Source of the DNA: Owenia fusiformis
Lineage: Eukaryota; Annelida; Polychaeta; Sabellida; Oweniidae
Reading direction: 5' to 3'
NCBI GenBank assembly: GCA_903813345.2
Contig: CAIIXF020000002.1
Span: 22,520,455-22,584,454 of the forward strand
DNA: 64,000 nt
In this document: piece by piece, positions 36,801 to 44,290 of the stretch
Layout: each line of letters opens with the position of its first letter
Numbering within the stretch: the first letter of the stretch is position 1
Notes under the pieces: generated by a model
The model's database searches: none
What the model was told of the DNA's origin: nothing
Seen by the model: the letters and a program-made list of their open reading frames with translations, nothing else
Position numbers and translations under genes: made by a program

Positions 36801-38808
36801 TTGAAAATTAAGCGCATAGGCCTGGTGCTGAATATGGCAAAGAAATGGAACATAGATGACTGCATTGATTTCATTAAAAATATGATCTTGTAGTCAATTG
36901 GATAATCGGGTGTACTGGGAGAGGCAGAGTAACGTTGGATGGAAGAATAGTTCTCTCTTAGACAGATTGCAGCTAATCTGTTTTGAAGTTATCAACCCTA
37001 TAGAAAATATTAAACAATTGTTTGTTTTCAAAACATCAGTAATAGAAGGAATCCATTGTAAAGAATACTGTGGGTGTGTTTTAGTCCTGTTACTTCTTAA
37101 GGTTATTTTAATCACTTATCCATATATCGAATTACTTCTAGTCACTGCTTAGTGACATACCATAACAATCAACATGTTCTTAAAACTTCAAAGTCTACTT
37201 CCTAACATGAAGCAAATTTAAAATCTACTTGTAAAAGAATGGCATCAAGCTGAAACTATGTTAAATTGCATGAAAGAAAAAAGTGTGAATTGGACCACCT
37301 TGTATATCTGCTTTGGGTTTGTGAAAGTAAAATTAAACTGTAACATATTTGATTAAATGACAACCATCATGTTAGACTCTCCGTTACTAATAATATCACA
37401 TTTACCCCCCTTGCCTCTCCAGAGCATAACAAAACTTGGAGAAAAGGTGATCAAAGTCAGAAATTCTTTCCTCCTGATAACCTTAGAAGAATTGTGATCT
37501 ATTGTTGTGTCTTATGATGGTGGCGGTTTTGCGATAATTATTGGCCCTTTTACTCTGCACTTTTATTGACTTTGACTGAATGTTCCGTATTGTAGTATCT
37601 TCAACTGTTTTTGATGTCAAGAGTACAGGAAACCTTTTTCATTTAGTTTGTTCTTCAATAAGTATTTGTTATAGCTTCAGTGTGAATGAAATATCAAGCT
37701 GTTTTGTGGTTATGGACTGTGATATTAGTTTCTGAATGATGGAAAAGGGAATGTTAGACATTTTTTCTGTATGTTAAGTCATAGTTTTGGGTAGGGGATG
37801 TTAGACAGTTTGGCTGTATGTTAATTCATAGTTTTGGGTAGGGGATGTTAGACATTGTTTGGCTGTATGTTAAGTCATAGTTTGGGGTAGGGGATGTTAG
37901 ACATTGTTTGACTGTATGTTAATTCATTGTTTAACTCATAATTTGTGGTAGGGGATGTTAGACATTGTTTGACTGTATGTTAAGTCATAGTTTGGGATGT
38001 TAACTCATAATTTGTGGTAGGGGATGTTAGACATTGTTAGACTGTATGTTAACTCATAATTTGGGGTAGGGGATGTTGGACATTGTTTGGCTCTATGTTT
38101 ATTCATAGTTTAGGGTAGGGGATGTTAGACATTGTTTTGCTGTATGTTAATTCATAGTTTAACAAAAGACTTATACTTATTCCGTACAATGGTAACTCTA
38201 TCCCATTTGATTATAATTTTTCTACCATGTATGCATTACAATGAGAATTTCACGCTATCTTTAACTTTTATGCCATAATGTTCAAGTTAGTGTTTTGCTT
38301 TATATTAAGAAATTTAAATATTGTGAGATGGGCAAGTAGAAAAGCCATTACAACCTAACTGCTTCTGTTTCCAGAAAGTACAACAGCTCAAATGGAAACA
38401 ACGAACACTATACCATCAATGACTACGAGTTCCACCATAGAATCAACCATGAATACTAACATGGCTGAGTCCACAGTAAAGATAAATCTTACTTTATCTA
38501 CTTCAGCACCTATCACCACAACTGTGGAACAGAAATATGCTACAAAACTAAATGCCATATACCTCATTACGACAAAACCACAAACTGAAGTCTATAAGAG
38601 GGCTAAGAAAATTGAGTATGAACCAGTAGAAGCAAAGGCTGCAGTGACTATAGGCTCAATTGGACTTATTTGTGTATTGATAGCTCTTCTAGGAGTATTT
38701 ATAGGAGACTTAGGTGCATTTTATCAAAATTTTAAAACAATGCACCGTAATTTATTCGGAGTGAAACAAGTGAGTGCAGCAAAGGCTTCCCTGTCAACAA
38801 TATATTAA
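12880..38808 (+). CDS. Type I membrane C-type lectin with mucin-like stalk
   Basis: Six exons: 12880-12961, 16062-16227, 19588-19802, 20174-20257, 22449-22988 and 38375-38808. Phases agree at every join and total 506 residues; an ATG at 12838 in the same frame would add 14. Order: hydrophobic signal (MLLLILVLLEIG); a C-type lectin domain at about residues 30-154 with six cysteines, WIGL, WVDG and FICL; a short Cys-pair linker; about 180 residues of Thr/Gln repeats likely to be O-glycosylated; a second Ser/Thr-rich part; a membrane helix at about 452-473 (VTIGSIGLICVLIALLGVFIG); a tail of about 33 residues. The usual EPN/QPD and WND calcium and sugar motifs are not in place (WND reads KWIQ), so calcium-dependent sugar binding is doubtful. 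Intron 5 is 15.4 kb and may hide further phase-1 exons. Confidence 0.82.
13080..13435. repeat. AT-rich tandem repeat, period about 55-60 bp
   Basis: Five or so degenerate copies built on ttaaataatggttattttat followed by ataaagtgtaattttttt, in lectin intron 1 just after exon 1. Confidence 0.75.
13436..15400. other. Lectin intron 1, nothing recognised
   Basis: AT-rich intron sequence. The only local structure noticed is a 20-base direct duplication (gtgcaaagcttctacaccac) at about 13839-13878. Confidence 0.4.
15401..15540 (-). mobile_element. tRNA-derived SINE or tRNA(Ser/Leu)-like pseudogene
   Basis: On the minus strand the sequence reads GGTGGCCGAGTGGTCTAAAG (A box at about 15501-15521), as in class II tRNAs for Ser and Leu. 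About 60 bases later comes GGTCATGAGTTCAAGAC (B-box-like, 15422-15438). The arm between them holds a direct duplication of ggtttgcagtgacatcacct, so it cannot fold as a normal tRNA. The sequence ends in ordinary intron DNA without a clear tail. Confidence 0.6.
16298..16573. mobile_element. Foldback MITE with GAGTACT/AGTGCTC motifs
   Basis: Inverted ends ACAGGGAGATATG (16298-16310) and CATATCTCCCTGT (16561-16573). The interior is a string of related half-motifs (agcactcatg, gagtactcat, agtgctaatttagtact) repeated at about 20-base spacing in both orientations. Located in lectin intron 2, about 70 bases after exon 2. Confidence 0.65.
17213..17379. mobile_element. pogo/Tigger-type MITE
   Basis: Begins CAGTAAAACC and ends in the imperfect reverse complement (GTTTCTACTG, with CAGTAGAAAC reading from the other strand). 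TA lies on each side (17211-17212 and 17380-17381). Its length is 167 bp with no transposase. The interior carries the aaagtggaac motif shared with the copy at 38926-39087. Confidence 0.7.
18421..18557. repeat. 137-bp imperfect hairpin (MITE-like)
   Basis: Arms of about 55 bases: the left carries atatagacc, ggtattagcgtcgaatacac and ctagacacaaa; the right carries the complements tttgtgcctag, gtgtattcaacgctattaca and ggtctatat. Found in lectin intron 2. Confidence 0.7.
18835..19150. repeat. R2 dispersed repeat, copy 1
   Basis: Two internal repeats of ttgcttcaaattgaccaatt followed by tcatctacaagttctcagaa, with several TGACCTT/AAGGTCA motifs. The same family lies inverted at 59383-59720, and fragments occur near 45890-45950 and 62729-62999. 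It ends in ttttgtcatgttaatgcctt. Confidence 0.65.
20341..20896. mobile_element. Helitron-like repeat, 5'-truncated copy
   Basis: Shares agttctgctcgaaagccgat, internal minisatellite units (cgaaaagtagtggagc, ttggtatgtgaatactata, aaaatggccgccattt type) and its right end with the copy at 49700-50708. The right end has a short stem (ACGCTTTGGCGT) about 8 bases before CTAG, followed by T: the pattern of Helitron 3' ends. Lectin intron 4. Confidence 0.6.
20897..22448. other. Lectin intron 4 remainder
   Basis: No exon recognised. It contains a perfect 28-base palindrome at 21945-21972 (half-site CTGTACATACAGTA) and repeated ggcgcat words near 21650-21760 and 22010. Confidence 0.45.
22460..22900 (+). 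repeat. Coding minisatellite of the lectin stalk
   Basis: Repeats built from acaacaatagaaacaacaca and acaacaaatgacaacagaac encode TTIETTQ, STTQ and TTEPTQ motifs in the lectin frame. Variation in repeat number would change stalk length without breaking the frame, because most units are multiples of three. Confidence 0.85.
23271..23527. mobile_element. hAT-like MITE (GGCGTAGCCAG ends)
   Basis: The left end catgggcgtagccagg is complementary to the right end ctggttacgcctctg, the widespread CAGRGGCGTARCCAG terminal type. The interior is A-rich with a C-rich patch. No coding content. Confidence 0.55.
23528..24689. other. Lectin intron 5, nothing recognised
   Basis: AT-rich intron DNA. Only short frames without family resemblance. 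No further lectin exon with both splice signals was recognised. Confidence 0.35.
24690..24945 (-). repeat. R1 dispersed repeat, inverted copy
   Basis: Reads ggatatggggtttatcc, gatatatgcatatctacctg and ggatacgggatatatcttac, the reverse complement of the copy at 2707-3330 with the order of blocks preserved. This is the most complete copy in the window. Confidence 0.75.
24946..26300. other. Lectin intron 5, nothing recognised
   Basis: AT-rich DNA with short frames only. No repeat or exon recognised. Confidence 0.35.
26304..27046. repeat. Tandem repeat of about 160 bp, four copies
   Basis: Units start near 26383, 26534, 26696 and 26857 and share cttgtctacaggtttccagc, catttgacggattcatctga and ttaaggtggccattttggat. 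GGTACGATATTG occurs at both ends, and the left end is a palindrome (atcgtacctcataaaggtacgat). A GC-rich gggcgggtggcgggcgggcg patch lies at 26345-26370. Probably a non-autonomous element with internal minisatellite. Confidence 0.75.
27047..28749. other. Lectin intron 5, nothing recognised
   Basis: AT-rich DNA, no exon or repeat identified. Confidence 0.35.
28750..29084 (+). repeat. Dispersed repeat, partner of 39285-39850
   Basis: Contains tttaaatattactgtaccac followed by tggtttctg, and cattgcaagacgcattattt; both are present in inverted orientation at 39285-39850. The two copies flank the lectin's last exon. Confidence 0.55.
29085..29423 (+). mobile_element. Helitron-like repeat, left half split by LINE
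   Basis: Has gtccgttcgtacgataactc and agaagttctgctcgaaagtc of the family seen at 49700-50708. It stops at 29423 with TTAAAG, which is repeated on the other side of the LINE at 35766-35771. Confidence 0.65.
29785..31119 (+). CDS. LINE ORF1: coiled coil, L1-type RRM, UPF0029/IMPACT-like end
   Basis: 444 residues from the ATG at 29785; the same frame is open upstream, but that part lies in the 5' UTR. The first 100 residues are basic and Ser/Lys-rich (nucleic acid binding). Residues about 100-175 form a charged coiled coil. From about 178 comes an RRM-like region with RDNLLFFKIPE, IDRVHRIGQ and PRTIVAKF, followed by PRAKCNITKEKLVVDGR, all typical of L1-type ORF1 chaperones. Residues about 337-440 add a further module: GGTYQVHTADI, PYVAKATNNSYAYVV, DDGDTGMGR (391-399) and IIVVSRW. 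Its order and spacing resemble the UPF0029/IMPACT (YigZ) domain, with its DDGE-x-G-x-G loop and VVVSRY strand. That assignment is mine from memory of the motif and needs a profile search. Confidence 0.75.
   Translation: MDKASKKTSPHLSKAEKRRLRSRTISNDDTMMNNPKRNKKDRKKSDTDQTPVKEHELENNEPPQSLNSDPDQTCLKTLISTETVITDSPKNDEPILGQLQAEVMSIKQEMDMMKRKHTSDLNELTAIIQDQDKDIEALKLDNKDLRERLSLSEGRSERSEKELIDVQAEVLSLKDRSMRDNLLFFKIPEIRNETSSDTRTILGEFIKNELRIDDEIQIDRVHRIGQQKPDLYPRTIVAKFNPYKGKEIIMANVWRLKGTGKFVSDQHPKPIQEKQRYMYETKKEILEKNPRAKCNITKEKLVVDGRVVFPLKTPIRDTDTVQDALDMHVKNGPLVETPGGTYQVHTADIKNPTDIKPVLLRMCVDPYVAKATNNSYAYVVSTPNSNYYDFNDDGDTGMGRTIRNIIAQEKLANTIIVVSRWDNGRYDKDKWKTVKSLITDKLSS
31120..32452. other. LINE inter-ORF spacer
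   Basis: 1.3 kb without a conserved frame between ORF1 and ORF2, unusually long for a two-ORF LINE. It contains a C homopolymer near 31431 and a tRNA-like A-box word (tagctcagctggg) near 32012. Confidence 0.5.
32453..35583 (+). pseudogene. LINE ORF2: endonuclease plus reverse transcriptase, one frameshift
   Basis: The first part runs from the ATG at 32453 (an earlier ATG lies at 32426) to a stop at 32762-32764, and ends just after the endonuclease start HFNMRSLPKN. The frame then changes and 32788-35583 (931 codons) continues with SETWLN, GGGICLHI, LGDFNID and DHFPIF of the apurinic-type endonuclease, then reverse transcriptase blocks NYRPISILSV, IYIDLTKAFDTVDH, GIPQGSVLGPLLF and the catalytic YADD at 34744-34755. 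One indel at about 32757-32762 separates the halves, so either the copy is inactive or the read has an error. The block pattern fits the CR1/Jockey group. Confidence 0.85.
35766..36367 (+). mobile_element. Helitron-like repeat, right half split by LINE
   Basis: Continues the repeat interrupted at 29423: aagcatggcacactgtc, minisatellite units with aaaagtagtggagcgatttt, and a truncated right end stopping at the atgccag word without the CTAG terminus. Confidence 0.65.
36546..36732. mobile_element. MITE with CTGTACTTCTACT ends
   Basis: Left end ctgtacttctacttatttgg and right end ccaaattgagtagaagtaca plus g are inverted copies. Inside, ggcagctacttaatttgg is repeated. 187 bp, no coding capacity. 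Confidence 0.7.
36750..37740. other. Lectin intron 5, nothing recognised
   Basis: AT-rich intron DNA with short frames only. Confidence 0.35.
37742..38163. repeat. Minisatellite, period about 47-50 bp
   Basis: About eight copies of a unit containing gtaggggatgttagacattg and gctgtatgttaattcatagt. The array ends about 210 bases before the acceptor of the lectin's transmembrane exon. Confidence 0.85.
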
Positions 38809-38828
38809 TATTATCAACACATAATATT

Positions 38829-38834
38829 AATAAA
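38829..38834 (+). promoter_or_regulatory. Probable poly(A) signal of the lectin gene
   Basis: AATAAA 20 bases after the stop codon at 38806-38808. Further AT-rich sequence follows. The short implied 3' UTR is plausible but a later site is possible. Confidence 0.5.
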
Positions 38835-38925
38835 TTATTAATCTACGCCATTATGTGGCTCCATACGATAAAGTTTAAACCGCTTCAGCTTATATTGTCT
38901 TAACCAATGTTATCAAAAGGTAATA

Positions 38926-39087
38926 CAGCAAAACCTGTAGAAGTAGAACACCACTGTAAGTGGAACACTTTTTAGAGTCCTAAGACCGATTGACTTAATG
39001 CTAAATTAACCTCTGTATGTGGAATACCTCAAAAGTGGAACATTTTCTAGAGGTAGCAAAGATGTTCCACTTTGACAGGTTTTACTG
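38926..39087. mobile_element. pogo/Tigger-type MITE
   Basis: Starts CAGCAAAACCTGT and ends ACAGGTTTTACTG with TA on each side (38924-38925 and 39088-39089). The interior has several gtggaac words. Same type as 17213-17379. Confidence 0.75.
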
Positions 39088-39284
39088 TATATGAAACTTT
39101 CTTTTACATTTTAAAAAGAAAGTGGCTTTTGAAGGACTTGTTCGAGGAATCATGAATTTATTTAACACTAAATTTTAGAGCTCACACCTCAATGTTTACC
39201 ATTCAAACCTTATGTGTCTTTTGTAGAAAAATAAGGAAAATTACTTGGTAAATAATTGAGGAGTTAAGAATTTTAAAATTTAGT

Positions 39285-39850
39285 TCTCTGAAACCAATGG
39301 TACAGTTATATTTAGAACATACAGTATTCTCCACAGGATTTTTTCAAAAGTGGGTGCAAAATTCTCAATTTCACAATTCAAACCAAATTTGGTCAAAATA
39401 TGCACATTTTTATGATTTTTCTCATTTTCAAGAGAGTGCAAATGCAGGTGGGTGCTGTGCCCACTTGCTTTAATGCTTGGGAGATCACAGACATAATACA
39501 TTCTTATTTTTAACCAAGTTAGACAATCAACATTTGTTTATTTTGAAAGTTTATTATATTTAGAAAAGATTGACATCGAAAAAGGTGTACATTTTTAATG
39601 TGCTAAAACATTTAAGTGACACATTAGATATGACATTTAATTATTGAAATAGTATGTAATTTGTTTAATTTTTACTACAATGGTGTGTAAAAAGATAATG
39701 TGTTTTGCAATGTAAAAGAGGAATATTTGATGATTTAAAAAAAATTTCAACTTTTTATTGAAAAATGGCATGAAATTTAAATATTTGAGAAATAACAAGC
39801 TGACAAACTATTTTCCCAAATTTTCAAAAAAATCTTTAAAATATTCATCA
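39285..39850 (-). repeat. Dispersed repeat, inverted partner of 28750-29084
   Basis: Includes the reverse complements of the blocks around 28935-28985 and 28750-28890 (for example gaaaccaatggtacagttat, and ttgaaaaatggcatgaaatt). AT-rich and without a gene. Confidence 0.5.
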
Positions 39851-41519
39851 AAAACAAAATGAATGGTAACATATTTTCAAAGTTTACATGATTATTTGTA
39901 AGTGTTTGCTTTTGGTTCCCTGTTGTCAATTGTCACTATCGGTTACAAAGAACAATAATCATGAGCTCGTCAATATTTTGTATACTTTACCTGAATCTAC
40001 TATGAAACGCTAATAGGAAAGGCAAATATTTCACATTGTTACATAGATATGTCTTCCTACATTAGGAAACTATGGACGATGTGAATGTTCATATTTATCT
40101 TTTTAAAAGTAGTACATGACCCATACGTCTGAATGCATAAGTCATGAAAATTCAGAGTTAATATTATGTTATAATATGCATAATAAAACATACTTATATT
40201 TTTGAAGACTGTATTGTACTTGTTTTAGACCGGAGGGCGCCTTTTGGCGAGACAAATAGCGAGTGTACTGTTACAAGCTTTGCATGGGAGAAAGTGTGCT
40301 AAATTTAATGTCTTGTGTGGTTATTACTCTTCTCCATTTAAAAGGACCAACCCCCCACGTGATCAGCGCTATTTAACAGCAAAGACCTCTCGCGTACACA
40401 TGGGCCCAAAGGATTCAACCGATGATACCGACATTGTATGTTCAAAATTCGATGGCGACCATACCGTTCTGTAATTGGGTCATGATGACCTTCTAGACTC
40501 AGGGACAGTTTATACTACGTTGCACACCGACGTGGTGCGACCTGAACGAACTGCGAATGAGATGGACGTATTGAAGACTGTTTATGAACGAAGTAGCTAA
40601 TTATTTTAGACATATATCCCGATCGCAGCCAGATTAAGCCCGTTTTACGACATTTTCGTAGGACTGGCAAGAACGGGTAAGAACTAGTTTGGTGTGATAG
40701 GGGGGTTAGCCTTGTGTTAGTCAATGTATTTTTTATTATTTGAAACTCAAGATAAAAAGACAATATCGACTTTGGAAAGGCTGAATCAAACTTGAAGCCC
40801 TCTATTCCAAAGCATGATATTATACTGACTGAGATACCAACACTTAAAGGGAGCTGTGCGGTAGTTGCAACCTTCTATCCAGGGATCCGTTTTTTGAACC
40901 ATCAACTTACAATTGCGGTTTTTTAACACAAGTCATTGTTCATCAGAAAGTAGACAATAGTTTTCTCGGAATCGTAAGTACGATCGAACCAAAAACGAAC
41001 CATGGCTGGCTTATTACTGCACTGAACTGTACTTTTGTAGATGTGTTATTTTCCGCATCTTTACTATGCAACCACCACAATAAGTGGTGATGTCTTGTTC
41101 AGTTGGACGACACATTGAAAAAACCCATTGTTGTTTACCAAACTTTATATCAAAGTGGTGTAGCGATATATGACGTCATCGCACTACTTGTTTCTGGTCC
41201 GTTGGCTACCATCTTTATGAGGTCCAATGAAACGGGAAACATTTAAACATTTGAAAATGAAAGTGAGACTTTCACTCATTTTGTACCCTATACTCGTGCG
41301 AAATTAACATTGATTAAACATTATTTTTTTTAAATGTCTGAATCGCTTAAAAGTTAAAGTAAATACGATATTCTATAAGTACCAAATATCAATCAGTTCA
41401 GATAAAATGCCTTAATTTGTTACATTTTCTACGAAAACGGCTGGGCATAATTTCGGTAAAAATGTGTATTTTACGACGTTATATGCATGGTTGAATCCAA
41501 AAAGTAGTGTCATTCAGGA
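39851..41519. other. Intergenic, no gene recognised
   Basis: A 76-codon frame at 40244-40474 has no recognised motif. The surrounding 400 bases are less AT-rich than average. No repeat family recognised. Confidence 0.35.
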
Positions 41520-42430
41520 AATTATCATGTGTGCGTAAAATCATGTGGATATTTCATTTTGAGTAACTGAATTATCAAATTTACATATATATTGTCTTTG
41601 GAACATCACCCTTACACAGAATTATTTTCATAATGATTGCTCGATTTGTTCCATGATGAAATGCAATTTTAGACCTGGAGCTGACTCGTATCAAAAAGTA
41701 TTTAGCAATGAGTTCAGGCTCACTGATTTTAAAGATAGATAAAATGAACGAAAGGGAAAAGGTTATATGTGCCTAAAAGCATGCGGATATTTAACCTTCA
41801 ATAAATGAATTACAATTTTGATGTTTATATAATCTGAAGAACATCACATTTACACATAATTATTTTTATGATAATTGTTCGATTTTTTTCATGATAAACT
41901 GCAATTTTAGACCTGACACGTATTAAAGAAGTATCGGACAATGTATTTAGGCCCACTGATTTTTAGGATAAATAAAATGAGCAAAAGGAAAAGGTCACGT
42001 GCACAAAAGCGTGTCAGTATTTGGATTTGAAGAAATGAATTAAAGTTTTGACATTAATATTATTTGTGAAGCATCACCTTAACATAGAATTATTTTTATA
42101 ATTTTTGCTTGATTCCTTCCATGAGAAAATGCAAGGCACGCGTATCAAAGAAGTATTTGGCAATTGCATCCAGTCTCAATGGTTTTCAAGGTAAATGAAA
42201 TAAGCAAAACTGAAAAAGGTCATGTGTGCGTAAATGCGTGTCAGTATTTAATTTTGAAGAAATGAATTAGTTTTTTGACATAAATATTATTTGCGAAGCA
42301 TCACCATAACATAGAATTATTTTTATAATTTTTGCTTTATTCCTTCCATGAGAAAATGCAATTATAGACCTGGCACACGTATCAAAGAAGTATTTGGCAA
42401 TTGCGTCCAGTCTCATTGGTTTTCAAGGTA

Positions 42431-43398
42431 CAGGGTGACCCAAAAATGCAACCCTCCATTTCTTCAATATTTTTCTTAAATGGAGATTAATTGCTCTGAA
42501 ATTTGGCACACAAGGACTTCATTCAATGTGGGATCCTCTGGCAAAGTTTCAATAACCATAGTCTTAAATTGATAGAGCTATGGTCGTTCCAAAATATGCT
42601 CCAAATGTCGTCCATTTCCAATGTTAGGTTTTCAGGTGAATCACATTCCCTTCTTTCTGAACATGTAAACTCAAGAAATAATGTGTTCTGGGATCACAAA
42701 TTCCAGATGAAGTGCTTCAAAGGCCCCTTCATTCTGTTAAATGCACAGCTTGGGCTGCCAATTTCCAAACATGAAATCATCAGCCCCTTTTGGTTTGAGG
42801 TTGATAATGCCAACACTGTTACTGTTAACACACAGCGCAATATTTGCGTTCCCAGGAAGTTCTAGGCAGTTCTAGAGTGGTATAGAGGCTCCAATAGACA
42901 TGAACAGTGTTTCTAGAAGGATGGAGCTTCTCACACTTCTGATGAAAGCATAGCCTGGCTCACTAGTCATTTCTATGAGAAGATGATCTCTCCTAGGACG
43001 GAGAACCCATGGTCATCCCACAGTCTTGATCTCAATGCCCCTGACTTCTATATATGGGGTAATTTAAAGGATAATGTGTATGAACATAACCCTACCGCAA
43101 TTGCAGAACTCCAATAAGCAATGGCGGCAAAAATTTGAGCCATACCCATGGGGAAAATGCATTCCTATTATGAACAGTTTTCCTTGAACATTGCAAGTTT
43201 GTTTTCAGCGAAATTGACGACATCTGGAGCATATTTTGAAACAACCATTACTCTATCAATAGAAGTCTATGATTATTGAAACTTTACCAGAGGATCCCAC
43301 ATTGAATGAAGTCCTTGTGTGCCAAATCTCAGAGCAATTTATCTCCATTTAAGAAAAATATTGAAGAAATGGAGGGTTGCATTTTTTGGGTCACCCTG
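42431..43398 (+). mobile_element. mariner-family element, decayed
   Basis: Ends CAGGGTGACCCAAAAA and its complement, with inverted repeats of about 130 bases and TA on both sides (42429-42430 and 43399-43400). The length of 968 bp is short for an intact mariner. It carries the transposase remnant described separately. Confidence 0.85.
42503..43200 (+). pseudogene. mariner transposase remnant (possible DD41D spacing)
   Basis: Pieces of a DDE transposase core in different frames: the ISPFWFE...NTVTVNTQR strand (within 42503-42865), then DGASSHTSDESIAWL and SLDLNAPDFYIWGNLKDNVY at about 42918-43085. As read, 41 residues separate the D of DGASSH from the D of NAPD, the spacing of the DD41D (rosa-like) branch. 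The frame is broken by stops, the N-terminal HTH is missing and the first catalytic Asp is not seen. Dead copy. Confidence 0.7.
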
Positions 43399-44290
43399 TA
43401 CCTTGAAAACCAATGAGACTGGACGCAATTGCCAAATACTTCTTTGATACGTGTGCCAGGTCTATAATTGCATTTTCTCATGGAAGGAATCAAGCAAAAA
43501 TTATAAAAATAATTCTATGTTATGGTGATGCTTCGCAAATAATATTTATGACGTATTAAAGAAGTATCGGACAATGTATTTAGGCCCACTGATTTTTAGG
43601 ATAAATAAAATGAGCAAAAGGAAAAGGTCACGTGCACAAAAGCGTGTCAGTATTTGGATTTGAAGAAATGAATTAAAGTTTTGACATTAACATTATTTGT
43701 GAAGCATCACCTTAACATAGAATTATTTTTATAATTTTTGCTTGATTCCTTCCATGAGAAAATGCAAGGCACGCGTATCAAAGAAGTATTTGGCAATTGC
43801 ATCCAGTCTCAATGGTTTTCAAGGTAAATGAAATAAGAAAAACTGGAAAAGGTCATGTGTGCGTAAATGCGTGTCAGTATTTAATTTTGAAGAAATGAAT
43901 TATTTTTTTGACATTAATATTATTTGTGAAGCATCACCTTAACACAGAATTATTTTTATAATTTTTGCTTGATTCCTTCCATGAGAAAATGCAATTATAG
44001 ACCTGGCACACGTATCAACGAAGTATTTGGCAATTGCGTTCGGTCTCCTTGGTTTTCAAGGTAAATTAAATGAGCAAAACTGGAAAAGGTCATGTGTGCG
44101 TATTTAATTTTTGATAACTTTTTTGACATTTATTATATCTATGGGGAATCATCTTTACACAGAATTATTTTTTGATTCAAATTTAGTTCCTTTATTAGAA
44201 AGGCATTTTAAAAACTGAATTATGATTTTGACATTTTCATAAGCTTTGAACCATTGCCTTTCCACATATTTATTTATTTTAACATGAGAA

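Larger units (their letters stand above)
41520..44290. repeat. Satellite-like array, unit about 230 bp
   Basis: Units share ggtcatgtgtgcgtaaat, gaagcatcaccttaacatag, aattatttttataatttttg and ccatgagaaaatgcaatt. The ccatga word falls at about 41651, 41889, 42119 and 42346, then again from 43752 and 43979, giving a period of 227-238. Outer units are more diverged. A mariner element and an inverted unit interrupt the array. Confidence 0.75.

Noticed and set aside
36898-37152. Overlapping plus and minus frames in lectin intron 5
   Set aside because: Mutually overlapping, no motif, no splice context; considered chance.
40244-40474. 76-codon plus-strand frame in a locally GC-richer region
   Set aside because: No recognised motif, no convincing splice partner and no homologue recalled; left unannotated as a gene.
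41520-44290. Regular repeats considered as a CRISPR-like array
   Set aside because: Units of about 230 bp are contiguous and homologous throughout without unique spacers, in a eukaryotic genome; this is satellite DNA.
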